Part shown: positions 44,969-53,805 of the stretch, piece after piece
How positions within the stretch are numbered: position 1 is the first letter of the stretch
Layout: every line of letters starts with the position of its first letter
Notes under the pieces: generated by a model
The model's input: only the letters and a program-made list of their open reading frames with translations
Databases searched by the model: none
What the model was told of the DNA's origin: nothing
NCBI GenBank assembly: GCA_049977145.1
Contig: JBMFGW010000001.1
Location: forward strand, 35,095 to 99,094
Source of the DNA: JAMDCX01 sp049977145
GTDB taxonomy: Bacteria; Planctomycetota; Phycisphaerae; WQYP01
Reading direction: 5' to 3'
DNA length: 64,000 nt
Program-made: the position numbers and the translations under genes

Positions 44969-47515
44969 TTACCTCTGCCAGACAATTTGATCAGCCTCCA
45001 ACGGCACCGCGACGCCCACGAATTGCGGGATGATCCGGGGGGTGTAATCAGCAGCCGGACGTGTGGCCGGGACTTGGGCGCTGTACGCGTAACCGCCTGT
45101 TGCGCCGGTAAGTTTCCGTACAAAGATCATTTCCTGCCGCACCGGAGCACCGCCATCCAATCCATTGGCGAACAGTTCCAGCCGCACCATCCCGGGTTCC
45201 AATTCGTTAAGATACACCTGCGCGTCGAACGTATGAGCGGCATCGTTGGTACTAATCCGGATTTCACCAAACCGCACGGCCGCCCATTTTGCTTCCAGCG
45301 TTCGTTTCCACTTCACTATTTTCTGGCCGACGGCCCCGTTATCGGCGGCGCGCGCAAGATAATTGGTTGCGGCGGGAAGATAATACAACTGTGTATATTC
45401 CCGCACGGTGCGGTTGGTACAGAATTGTGGAGTCAGACGGGACATGCTCGCTCGCATGCGCTTGACCCAGGCGATGGGAATGCCGTTAGCATCGCGGGAA
45501 TAAAATTCTGGAATCACCTCTTTTTCCAGCAGGTCATAGAGTTGATTTGCTTCATACGCGTCCCAACCGGGATCGTCACCATGCTCTTTACCGTCACCCA
45601 ATGCCCAGCCTACGTCCGGCGCATACGCTTCCGCCCACCAGCCATCCAATTCTGAAAGATTCAGTCCGCCGTTCACCAACACCTTCATACCGCTGGTTCC
45701 GGAAGCCTCCCATGGCCGGCGGGGGGTGTTGATCCAGACATCCACTCCGCGTACCAGGCGCTGGGCCAGGCGCATGTCATAATCACCTAGGAAAACGACA
45801 TGCGGACGAACTTCGGGGCGCTGAACGAAGCGAATCCATTGCTGAATCAACTGTTGTCCGGCCCCATCCGCCGGGTGCGCTTTACCGGCGATAATGAGTT
45901 GCACAGGGCGTTGTGGATTCGTCAGTAGGCGTATGAGTCTTTCCTGATCATGCAGCAGCAGATTGGGCCGTTTATAAGTGGCGAATCGGCGGGCAAAGCC
46001 CAGCGTCAGCACATTGGGGGCTAACAAATGTTTGGCGGCCTCCACCACTTCGCCGACGGTTCCGGCACCCGCCAGTTGGCGGGACAAACGAATACGGGTG
46101 TGCTCCACTAATCGCGTTCGGCTGGTAGTGCGCAGTTCCCAGAGCGTAGCATCGGGGATATTGTCAATTTTTTCAGCTAAGGTTTCCGTATTGCCCAACC
46201 AGCGGCCAGTTCCGCAGGTTCCTGCCCACACGGCGTCCGCCGCTGCCGATTCCCAGCTTGGCGCATGGACACCATTAGTCACGTAAGTCACCGGCACTTC
46301 AGCCACCGGCCAGCGTGGATACAGCATAGCAAAAAGGTCCCGGCTGACCTGCCCGTGCAGACGGCTGACCGCATTGACCGCACCACAACCGCGCATGGCC
46401 AGATACGCCATGTTGAATGGCTCGTTATTGTCCGCAGGATTGCGACGCCCCAACGCGAATAAATCGTGATGGGAAATACCGAGTTTTTCCTGCGCATAAC
46501 GTCCAAGATATTGGCTGATTAGTGCCGGCGCGAAGCGGTCAAAGCCCGCCGCCACCGCCGTGTGCGTAGTAAAGAGATTACCGGCACGCGTCACCTCCAA
46601 CGCCGCGTCAAATGGCAGGCCGGTCTTGTTCATAAAACTCCTGGCACGTTCTAAAACCGCGAAGGCCGCATGGCCTTCGTTAAGATGGCAGACTTCCGGA
46701 TTAAGCCCCAACGCCTCCAATAACCGCCAGCCACCGATTCCCAACAGCAATTCCTGTTTGAGCCGCAATTCCGGGCCGCCGCCATACAACTCGCTGGTAA
46801 TACCCCGATGGATGGGAAAATTGGCGGGATCATTGCTGTCCAGTAGATAAAGTTTTCGCCGCCCGATTTGTACTTGCCAGGTTCGCAGCCACATCGAATA
46901 TCCGGGCAACGCAATTTCCAAACGCAACCACTCCCCGTCGGATTTGCGTAAAGGCGTAATCGGCAATTGTCCCGGATCATTGTACGGATACAGAGCCTCC
47001 TGATTGCCATAACGATCTATAATTTGTCGAAAATAGCCCTGTTGATAAAGCAATCCTACACCCACCACGGGCACCCCCAGATCACTGGCGGATTTGAGTT
47101 GGTCGCCGGCCACATTGCCCAGGCCTCCGGAATAAATGGGCAGCGCCTCACTTAACATGAATTCCATACTGAAATAGGCGACACAGCTAAGCGGTGCATT
47201 AGGATATTGTTGGGTGAACCACGCTGGCGCTTCGGCCATACTTTTCTGAGTTTGCAGCAACGCATTGACTTGCGTGCTGAATTCGGGATTGGCCAGCAGG
47301 GTCCGCAGCTTTTCCCGTGATACCGTCTGGAGCACCAGCCACGGACTGCGCGTTTCCCCCCACAGTTGCGGATTGAGTTGCCGCCAAACGGTATCGGCGG
47401 CACGGTTCCAACACCATCGTAAATTCAAGGCTAGTTCCGCCAACGTGCGAAACTCTTCGGTTTCCATGGAGGGCATATTATAAATAGGATTGCCGCTGAA
47501 GTTACGTTCCGTCAT
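44969..47515 (-). CDS. glgP: Alpha-glucan (glycogen/maltodextrin) phosphorylase
   Basis: 848 residues. N-terminal DUF3417-type region (ELALNLRWCWNRAADTVWRQ), then FSMEFMLSEALPIYSGGLG, VCHLNEGHAAFAVLERA, YVTNGVHAPSW, RFATYKRPNLLLHD and the pyridoxal phosphate lysine in EASGTSGMKVLVNGGLNLS. It releases glucose-1-phosphate from alpha-glucans. This is the short GT35 class lacking the regulatory sites of animal enzymes. AGGAG lies just before the ATG, and an upstream promoter is visible. ackA follows after 54 nt. Confidence 0.95.
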   Translation of the reverse strand: MTERNFSGNPIYNMPSMETEEFRTLAELALNLRWCWNRAADTVWRQLNPQLWGETRSPWLVLQTVSREKLRTLLANPEFSTQVNALLQTQKSMAEAPAWFTQQYPNAPLSCVAYFSMEFMLSEALPIYSGGLGNVAGDQLKSASDLGVPVVGVGLLYQQGYFRQIIDRYGNQEALYPYNDPGQLPITPLRKSDGEWLRLEIALPGYSMWLRTWQVQIGRRKLYLLDSNDPANFPIHRGITSELYGGGPELRLKQELLLGIGGWRLLEALGLNPEVCHLNEGHAAFAVLERARSFMNKTGLPFDAALEVTRAGNLFTTHTAVAAGFDRFAPALISQYLGRYAQEKLGISHHDLFALGRRNPADNNEPFNMAYLAMRGCGAVNAVSRLHGQVSRDLFAMLYPRWPVAEVPVTYVTNGVHAPSWESAAADAVWAGTCGTGRWLGNTETLAEKIDNIPDATLWELRTTSRTRLVEHTRIRLSRQLAGAGTVGEVVEAAKHLLAPNVLTLGFARRFATYKRPNLLLHDQERLIRLLTNPQRPVQLIIAGKAHPADGAGQQLIQQWIRFVQRPEVRPHVVFLGDYDMRLAQRLVRGVDVWINTPRRPWEASGTSGMKVLVNGGLNLSELDGWWAEAYAPDVGWALGDGKEHGDDPGWDAYEANQLYDLLEKEVIPEFYSRDANGIPIAWVKRMRASMSRLTPQFCTNRTVREYTQLYYLPAATNYLARAADNGAVGQKIVKWKRTLEAKWAAVRFGEIRISTNDAAHTFDAQVYLNELEPGMVRLELFANGLDGGAPVRQEMIFVRKLTGATGGYAYSAQVPATRPAADYTPRIIPQFVGVAVPLEADQIVWQR

Positions 47516-47566
47516 ATTAAGCTCCTGCGTTTGTTATCCCAACACTTGCCCTGCAACTTATTAATC

Positions 47567-47594
47567 ATCATAGCGCTGTCCTGCCGCCAGTCAA
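47567..47594 (-). promoter_or_regulatory. Promoter of the glgP-ackA-xfp gene run
   Basis: Minus strand: TTGACT (47594-47589), 16 nt, TATGAT (47572-47567), start near 47560, about 45 nt before the glgP ATG. No comparable promoter was noticed between the following genes of the run. Confidence 0.6.
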
Positions 47595-47607
47595 TAATGC
47601 GTCACCA

Positions 47608-47813
47608 TTAAGTCGTTGGGCGGTCGTTGGGCAGACGGACAATCGGAATAGGAAAGGGCCAGTCTTTATTTCCGATCAGCACAATGGAGGTAGAGACTTT
47701 TTTCAACAGTTGAAATTTCTGTTGGACGCGGGGCACAAATTCTTCAAAATGGCGGGGATCTTCCACCTTGTCACCAGTGACCAACTCCTTGCGATCGGGA
47801 CCAAAAATAGAGA
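47608..47813 (-). other. Coding-like stretch in the -1 frame after the PDZ gene
   Basis: Directly after the PDZ gene's stop, the minus strand in the -1 frame reads like protein for about 66 codons (SIFGPDRKELVTGDKVED, then PRHFEEFVPRVQQKF and VSTSIVLIGNKDWPFPIPIV) and ends in TAA at 47610-47608. There is no ATG; the frame is open back into the last codons of the PDZ gene. It may be a separate small gene with a rare start (GTG in GDKVED or TTG in KELV), a decayed gene, or a C-terminal extension reached by frameshifting. Confidence 0.4.
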
Positions 47814-49238
47814 CTAATGCGGATGCTCCGCCGCGTGCGACAGCCCATGGCGCAGTGTCATTTTGATGTGCCGAGTTTGTCCGTGTCGTAAAATCGTCAG
47901 TTCCACATCCTGCGGATTGGCCATGATATGACGATGAATCTCCCGAAAATTGATAACGGAGATGCCATCAATGGCGATAATGATATCACCTTTTTTAACC
48001 CCCGCCCGCGCCGCCGGTGAGTGCGGAAATGTGCCAATGACCCGCATGGCGGCTTTGTGGTCCAGACCGGTGATGTGTTTCCGCAACGGGTCCCGCAGTG
48101 GAATCATGGCATATTGGATGCCGAAACGCGGCGGCTGTAATAAACCGGTGAGGATAAAAGTTCTAAGCCCGTACCGGTTGTTATTAAGCGGAAAAAATCC
48201 ATGGGCGATATTCAGCGCCGCCAGATGCCCGCGCAAATTAAACACAAACGCAGGTTGCGTCCCCATCACCCCGCCAAACCCGAATCGGCCATCTTGTCCC
48301 GGCCTACGGGGATGCGAATGCGGCCCACGGTGTGGGCCTAATGGCATAACCCAGTGGGCCGAGGAAGCTGTTACATCCACCGCAAAAAGCAGCGCGGCGG
48401 GGTGAATGCGATGGCGGGCCAAAGGCAGTCCATGAATTTTCGCATCGGGGTTCAGCGCCAAAACCGTCACACCCAGAGCAGTGTTAACGCCAAGAATGTG
48501 TCCCTGCAATTTTTTACCCCGCGCGTTGACCACCGTAATCGGACGCAAATCATCGGGTGGCGCGATCATTGAGGGAACCACAATACAACCACGTGGCCCA
48601 ACTATCAGCCCGCGTACCGTGGCGGCGCCATGGTGCACATTGGAATTGATCCGGGCGTTGATGAGTTGTATCTCCGGCCAAAACTCCCGCGGCGGCAAGG
48701 GGTGGGTTTTAAAAAGAAAATGCCGTATCAGAAAAAGTTCCACCGGGGCACGCTGGTTGATCCTACGCAGGTGCTCTTTCTGGCGGCGATCGAGTACTGG
48801 AGTTTTAGTGAGTCCCTTCCCTGTTCTTAAATTCGGTTTAATGATGATCTGCGGCTCCGGTGGTTCGCCCCGTCGCGCGTTGAGATTATCGCGAAAATCA
48901 TGTTGTACCACCCATTTTTTTTCCCAGACTAGAAATGAGTGTTGCAGTTTTTTCGGCAACATGTGCAGCGGATTGGGGTCCAGTTCAACAGTGACCAATG
49001 AATTCTCCAGCCCCTTGTAAAAGGCCTGTGAGGCATGGCTGATCTGTTCCAGAACCATCAGGTCGGAACCGGATGGGGCCGAGCGCAATGTGGAAGTTGG
49101 CTTGGGCAGTATCGTTTGTGCCGCCAGGCGATTACTAAACGCACAATATCCGGAAAGTGGAAGTCCCACTATCACTAGCGCGCTGCTTACCAATATACGC
49201 CGAATAACAGGGAAGATTTTAGACTGTGGTGCTTTCAT
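47814..49238 (-). CDS. HtrA/DegP-like PDZ protein with lost catalytic triad
   Basis: 474 residues. A membrane anchor or signal peptide lies at about 10-30. Residues 205-345 align by eye with a trypsin-like HtrA domain (VRGLIVGPRGCIVVPSMIA, LGVNTALGVTVLAL, GGVMGTQPAFVFNLRGHLAAL), but the histidine, aspartate and serine positions are replaced by Ser-Met, Ala-Leu and Gly-Thr-Gln. A PDZ domain follows near 375-465 (GTFPHSPAARAGVKKGDIII). It therefore looks like a non-proteolytic scaffold or chaperone at the envelope. It is third in a run with an ECF sigma factor and an anti-sigma. Confidence 0.8.
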   Translation of the reverse strand: MKAPQSKIFPVIRRILVSSALVIVGLPLSGYCAFSNRLAAQTILPKPTSTLRSAPSGSDLMVLEQISHASQAFYKGLENSLVTVELDPNPLHMLPKKLQHSFLVWEKKWVVQHDFRDNLNARRGEPPEPQIIIKPNLRTGKGLTKTPVLDRRQKEHLRRINQRAPVELFLIRHFLFKTHPLPPREFWPEIQLINARINSNVHHGAATVRGLIVGPRGCIVVPSMIAPPDDLRPITVVNARGKKLQGHILGVNTALGVTVLALNPDAKIHGLPLARHRIHPAALLFAVDVTASSAHWVMPLGPHRGPHSHPRRPGQDGRFGFGGVMGTQPAFVFNLRGHLAALNIAHGFFPLNNNRYGLRTFILTGLLQPPRFGIQYAMIPLRDPLRKHITGLDHKAAMRVIGTFPHSPAARAGVKKGDIIIAIDGISVINFREIHRHIMANPQDVELTILRHGQTRHIKMTLRHGLSHAAEHPH

Positions 49239-49387
49239 TTTCTTATTCCAATTTATTACCCGCGCCCCACCGGCCCGTCACCGATACCGCTTAATGTGCA
49301 TGAGGCGCTACGCAACTTGTCGACCACACACCATCCGAATCCATCAGGCACGCCGCAGCACGTTCGCACGCGGGTCGCCGCCTGCCA

Positions 49388-49966
49388 TTAAAACACTCCC
49401 GTACTGGCCGCCGAGGCCACTTGCGGCGTAGCGGTGGACTGGCTGCTGACCGCCCGCTGGTCAGCCGTATAAGTCTGGGCAAACTCTTTAGCCTGCTGAT
49501 AGGTGGCAAAAGTCTGCGACACTATCTGCCCGCTGGGCGTACTGATTTGGACAGTATAGCCAATAATCGAAGACGACGCGGGTACCGTCGCCCGCGGTGC
49601 TTCCGGAACGACAGAGCCGCGACCGGCCCAATAACTGCCCGCGGCGATCAACAGGCACGCCGCCGCGAGACCGACGCGTTTGCTCCACACATGCGCGGCG
49701 TTTGCTTCCATGATGCGGCCAATCGGTGAATATTGATTTTCGCGGCAGTATGCCAGAGCTTCTACCGCCAGACGATGCGCTTCGTCGGCATCCGGCATGT
49801 ACGTTTGCAAGGCCTCCGCGCGCAACGCTCGCGCCTGTTGCAAGCGCGTCAACATTTGTGCCAACTGGGTGTCGGACCTTAGACATTGTTCCAAAGCATT
49901 TTTTTCCGCCGTCGGCAATTCGCCGTCAAGATACAACTCTAATGTAATGTAATCGGTTTCCCGCAT
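49388..49966 (-). CDS. Membrane anti-sigma factor-like protein
   Basis: 192 residues. The N-terminal 75 residues (ETDYITLELYLDGELPTAEK, then a helical region) have the size and ELxxYLDGEL start of anti-sigma domains, though without the zinc HxxxCxxC motif. One membrane segment at about 98-114 separates it from a Ser/Thr/Ala-rich outer region (IGYTVQISTPSGQIVSQTF). It probably binds the sigma factor encoded 67 nt upstream and releases it on an envelope signal. Assignment rests mostly on context. Confidence 0.7.
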   Translation of the reverse strand: MRETDYITLELYLDGELPTAEKNALEQCLRSDTQLAQMLTRLQQARALRAEALQTYMPDADEAHRLAVEALAYCRENQYSPIGRIMEANAAHVWSKRVGLAAACLLIAAGSYWAGRGSVVPEAPRATVPASSSIIGYTVQISTPSGQIVSQTFATYQQAKEFAQTYTADQRAVSSQSTATPQVASAASTGVF

Positions 49967-50033
49967 AAAGCACCTCTGTGAAATCCGTAAATCCTTTCCA
50001 TTTTCCAGACATACCCCGACAACCGCCGCCGCT

Positions 50034-50567
50034 TTATTGCTCCAGGTGTGACTTCAAGCCCTTGGCTAATTTAACTCTGCCGCGGTGCAGCCACGTTTTA
50101 ACTTGGGACTCCGTCGCGCCCAGGATTTCGGATATTTCCCGGTATCCCATACCCTGTTGCTCACGCAGCACCAAGGCTTCGCGCCAGGCCACCGGAAGCT
50201 GTTGAATGTTCCGCCGGATCAGTTCCACCGTTTCTGCGGTCAGCGGTGCTTCCGCGGGGTCATTTTCTGTTCCTAAGCTGTCATATAAATCGTCATCCGC
50301 ATCCAACGACCGGCCAATTTTTCTCCGGCGGCAACTGATAACATTACGGGCCACCGCTTTGGCCATCAACGACCACCCGCCATCATCCCAATTATAAGAT
50401 TCGCAATGGCGGAATAGCTTCAGGAGGGCATCCTGAACAATATCCTCGGCCTGCTTGGCATCGCGTATTTGCACACCAAGCATAGACCGCGCTAAGGCAA
50501 TCAGTCGGCCCATATTGGCATAAACAGCCGCCTCAAACTGTCTGCTTGCCGTCGTCTGAGCTGACAT
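50034..50567 (-). CDS. ECF-type RNA polymerase sigma factor
   Basis: 177 residues. Region 2 reads ALARSMLGVQIRDAKQAEDI then VQDALLKLFRH; region 4 reads LPVAWREALVLREQQGMGYR and EISEILGATESQVKTWLHRG, the helix-turn-helix that binds the -35 box. It is a group 4 (ECF) factor. The start at 50567 is preferred over 50585 because AGGAAG lies 6-7 nt upstream. It heads a minus-strand set with an anti-sigma and a PDZ protein, the layout of envelope stress systems. Confidence 0.93.
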   Translation of the reverse strand: MSAQTTASRQFEAAVYANMGRLIALARSMLGVQIRDAKQAEDIVQDALLKLFRHCESYNWDDGGWSLMAKAVARNVISCRRRKIGRSLDADDDLYDSLGTENDPAEAPLTAETVELIRRNIQQLPVAWREALVLREQQGMGYREISEILGATESQVKTWLHRGRVKLAKGLKSHLEQ

Positions 50568-50949
50568 CCTGCTTCCTAGCATCATGAGTTATAACGCAAT
50601 TGGATGGGCCAAGTTGCAGAATTTCTATAAGCCCATCCGGATACAATCGGGATGGCTGCAAAGCTATGGCTGCGTGCCGGGGGCTATTATATCGGACGCT
50701 GGCCAATTGTCAGTGCCAAAGCAGATAATGCCTTTTATACGGTCTATAATTATTAAGAAATATTGGAGGCTCTTTTGGCCGATAAGTGTGTTTATGCGAC
50801 GGGCCATCGAATAATGATGCTTATGTCGTCTTTTATTTGCAAAGGAGTTTGAGCTAAGTGTATACTTCTTCCGGCTGAGTTGGTTGGAAGGGAGAAAGCC
50901 ACCCTCCGGTTTATGGGAGTTCCAGTAGAAGTATTGGCTTGACAGTGAA
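50568..50949 (+). promoter_or_regulatory. Long leader/intergenic region before wecA-like gene with outer stem
   Basis: Lies between the divergent sigma factor and transferase genes. TACTTCT (50863-50869) pairs with AGAAGTA (50927-50933), enclosing GGAAGGG and CCCTCC segments that can pair inside; the structure ends 16 nt before the transferase ATG. An AAAGGAG site at about 50841 precedes TTG-AGC-TAA, a two-codon frame. This could be a structured leader controlling the transferase. No known riboswitch class is recognised. Confidence 0.35.
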
Positions 50950-52302
50950 ATGTGTATGCTTCCAATAGCGGTTAGTTCATTTTCGCCCACTACGATACTC
51001 ATGCCGTACATGCCGGTGTTTTACGTCTCGTTTCTGGTGACCGTGCTGCTGACACCGGTGATGCGCCAATTGGCCCTGCGTTATGGTGTGGTTGATGAGC
51101 CTGACGGGCGGCGTAAAATTCATACCCGTCCGATCGCCTATCTGGGTGGAGTGGCGACATTCATCGGTTGGATGTCAGGGGTGTTGGTTTCGGTGGTGGT
51201 TACACCCATTAACAGTGATCCATCTATGGTGGCTAAGGTTTGGGTGCCCCCCGGTATTATTCTCGGCGCCGGTACGGTGGTGCTCTGCGGACTTATTGAT
51301 GATGTGTACAGCCTTACCCCGCGGCTGAAACTATTCGGGCAATTTCTGGGGGCGGTGCTGCTGTTTTTTTTGAGTCTGGACCGCGCCGGATTTCTGGGCA
51401 TCCGAATTGACCTAGCCAATATGTTTATTTTCCCGTTGGAACGCCGCGGGTGGATTCCCGCCATCCAATTCATACACCCACAGATGTATATGCTTTTTGC
51501 CAGCGTGCTTAGCGCGGTATTGGCGATTCTTATTATCATGTCCGCCAGCAACGCCATGAACCTGCTTGATGGGTTGGATGGATTATGTTCAGGTGTTACC
51601 AGCATCATGGCGGTTGGTTATCTTGCGCTGGCACTGTACCTGGCTTGCAACGGTGTGCCCTCCGCTGGTGTTGCATCAATGAACCCCACACGGATCACGC
51701 TTAGTCTGGCACTGCTGGGGTCGGTGTTGGGATTCCTGCCTTATAATTTCAACCCGGCCAGTATTTTCATGGGCGACACCGGAAGTATGTTCCTGGGATA
51801 TGTCTGCGGAGCCATGATTATTATGTTTGGCAACGATGGCATATTCCGGTGGTTCCTCGGTGCTCTGGTCATTTTCGGCCTGCCGATTCTGGACACATTT
51901 TTAGCCATCGTACGTCGGAAACTCAATAACCGCCCGGTATTTTCCCCGGATTCCGGCCATTTTCATCACTTCCTGCTCAAGCGCGGTTTATCGGTCAAAC
52001 AGGCCGCATTGGCGAGCTATGGTCTTACCGCCATATTCGTAAGTTTTGCCCTGGTTATTGTGCTGATCCCCACCAGTTTGGCGTTGGGTATTTACATGGT
52101 ATTGTTTGTCTGGCTGGTAATCATCGCGTTCAAAATGGGCATGGTGTACCAGCAGGGCGGTAATCCGGCGGCGATTTCCTCCATCATTCCGCAGCCACCC
52201 GGAATTACCCAATCTGCGGGTGGTTCGCCATTGGAGCCGCTTTCCACGCCCGCGGTGCCGCACGATAAAGCAAATATATTACACGGCATCTTGAGTAAGT
52301 AG
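50950..52302 (+). CDS. WecA-like undecaprenyl-phosphate sugar-1-phosphate transferase
   Basis: 450 residues with about eleven membrane segments. Family motifs are GVVDEPDGRRKIHTRPIAYL, LCGLIDDVYSLTPRLK, the catalytic NAMNLLDGLDGL, FMGDTGSMFLG and, in the fifth loop, SGHFHHFLLKRG. It transfers a sugar phosphate (usually GlcNAc-1-P) to the lipid carrier, starting O-antigen, exopolysaccharide or teichoic-type glycans. The C-terminal 45 residues are a proline-rich soluble tail. An ATG at 51001 is the alternative start; neither has a strong ribosome site. Confidence 0.92.
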   Translation: MCMLPIAVSSFSPTTILMPYMPVFYVSFLVTVLLTPVMRQLALRYGVVDEPDGRRKIHTRPIAYLGGVATFIGWMSGVLVSVVVTPINSDPSMVAKVWVPPGIILGAGTVVLCGLIDDVYSLTPRLKLFGQFLGAVLLFFLSLDRAGFLGIRIDLANMFIFPLERRGWIPAIQFIHPQMYMLFASVLSAVLAILIIMSASNAMNLLDGLDGLCSGVTSIMAVGYLALALYLACNGVPSAGVASMNPTRITLSLALLGSVLGFLPYNFNPASIFMGDTGSMFLGYVCGAMIIMFGNDGIFRWFLGALVIFGLPILDTFLAIVRRKLNNRPVFSPDSGHFHHFLLKRGLSVKQAALASYGLTAIFVSFALVIVLIPTSLALGIYMVLFVWLVIIAFKMGMVYQQGGNPAAISSIIPQPPGITQSAGGSPLEPLSTPAVPHDKANILHGILSK

Positions 52303-52549
52303 TCAGGCCAATGCTTGCAATCAAAATAATTGACGTAGTTTCAGGCTGGGTCAAGGCGCTCAAGTTAGCGTCAAGATCCGCAAGATGTTTTTGGGCGGCT
52401 GTGGCGGCGGCTGCCGCCGAGAGCAGGTGAAAAGTAGAGAGTTGAACAGTAGAGCAAATAGGGCTGGAACAAAAGAGTTGCTGGCGCTTGCTGGAAGACC
52501 CACCTGCGGTCTACTTTCTATTTTCTACTTTCAGGCGAAGCCGCCAGCT

Positions 52550-52806
52550 GTTAGAAGTCCTTTTCACTGATCAAAGAACACTGATCACGGATCAATATGG
52601 CGACGGGCAACGAACAACGATCAACGTTCTTTGCGAATTTCAAGGTGTCCAAGATGCTCAAGTTCGGGGGCAAGGTGCTCAAGTTGAGCAAGTTGACGGG
52701 AGCGTTGATTCTAGAGGGTTTGGTTCAAGGTGCTCAAGATGCTCAAGATGTTTTGGCCCCCCAGGGGGGCCAGCATTTAGCATTGAGGAGTTGGGAGTCC
52801 TTTTGC
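52550..52806 (+). repeat. Word-repeat unit 1
   Basis: Starts with AGAAGTCCTTTTCACTGATC and runs through the GGGCAACGAACAACG and TTCAAGGTG words to a perfect 8-bp palindrome GGCCCCCC-A-GGGGGGCC (52755-52771), then GCATTTAGCATTGAGGAGTT. It matches unit 2 in order throughout with many substitutions. Confidence 0.7.
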
Positions 52807-53064
52807 AGTATTGGTCAGTATTATCAGTAATTGCAGTACTGCGCAATATTTGGCGTTTCGCTTCGACGGGTAACGAGATTGGTGTTGCAGTTGTGGCTGC
52901 GACGTGTGCTTGTTCCTGTTTAGGATTCTTTTCCGCGATCGCTGTGGCGGCATGTTATTGACTTTTCAAATCCCGGCCAGCCGGGATGCGGCGTCGGAAC
53001 AATCATTTGTGGTTCCGGCGTCGTGCTGATGCTATAGGGGAAAGCGCGTGGCGATAACAATTTT

Positions 53065-53318
53065 CACGGATCATAATGGCAACGAACAACGGGCAACGAA
53101 CAAGGTTCTTTTCGAATTTCAAGGTGGCCAAGAGGGCCAAGTTAGGGAGGCAAGGGGGCCAAGTTCGGCAAGTTGAGAAAAGGCTTGATGGCAGCGGATT
53201 TGGTTCAAGAGGGCCAAGAGGGCCAAGATGTTTTTTGCCCCCCAGGGGGGGCGGCATTTAGCATTGAGGAGTTAGGAGTCCTTTTCACTGATCAAAGAAC
53301 ACTGATCACGGATCAATG
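53065..53318 (+). repeat. Word-repeat unit 2
   Basis: Same order of words as unit 1: AATGGCAACGAACAACGGGC, TTCGAATTTCAAGGTGGCCA, a GTTCAAG segment, a CCCCCCAGGGGGGG palindrome near 53238-53252, GCATTTAGCATTGAGGAGTT, and the same CACTGATCAAAGAACACTGA end that opens unit 1. The words differ mainly where unit 1 has GTGCTCAAG and unit 2 has GGGCCAAG. Confidence 0.7.
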
Positions 53319-53511
53319 ACGATGGTGAGAGACGATTAGCCACAGAGGGCACCGAGGGCACAGAGTTTACGGCACTACGGGGGACGGATTGAACCACGAG
53401 TAAATGAGGTAGGCGGAGGGGAAGCTACCAACGTGCGATGGGTGACGGGGGGCGCGGTTTTGGGTTACAGGTGACAGGTTACGGGCCAGTTTTTCAGTTT
53501 TCGGGGGAACG

Positions 53512-53805
53512 CGAAAAGGTGACATCCATCATTATCATCTTGTCCCCTGCTTTTTTGGTCTTCCAAACGGGTTCAGTGTGTGATCCAATCCCGTGCTTGC
53601 CGCCATTGTTGCCACCCAGTGCTCTTCTCCCAAGGGACGGGCGTGGTCGGCGTGGCGGCCCAGCTCCGGTCGGGGCTGCGCCCCTTCCTGCGCCTACGCC
53701 TGGCCGCCACGCCACTGGAGTATCGATACCAGGGCGACACTTCTACTTCGGCTAACAGGGTGACATTTCTACTTCTTGACAACAACGATGGATGTCACCT
53801 TTTCG
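53512..53805. repeat. 19-bp perfect inverted repeat enclosing transposon-like debris
   Basis: CGAAAAGGTGACATCCATC at 53512-53530 is exactly complementary to 53787-53805. Between them are further GGTGACA-TTTCTAC words (about 53757-53775) typical of insertion-sequence ends, and a GC-rich stretch without a convincing gene. It probably represents ends of a decayed mobile element. Confidence 0.55.

Larger units (their letters stand above)
52303..53511. repeat. Intergenic region of word-like, purine-rich repeats (no gene)
   Basis: No frame here looks like a gene. The DNA consists of short reused words such as TCAAGGTGCTCAAG, GGCCAAGAGGGCCAAG, ACTGATCACGGATCA, GGGCAACGAACAACG and CACAGAGGGCACCGAGGGCA. 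A weaker copy of the same text lies at about 52347-52430. Near 52430-52540 there are AAAAGTAGAGAG and TTTCTATTTTCTACTTT words in opposite senses. Similar text is known from planctomycete and verrucomicrobial intergenic DNA; its function is unknown. Confidence 0.7.

Noticed and set aside
52488..53261. Several 60-157-codon plus-strand frames in the word-repeat region
   Set aside because: They translate the repeated words in different frames, giving alternating GQ, SR and KL repeats. The frames are not conserved between the two repeat units, so they are not treated as genes.
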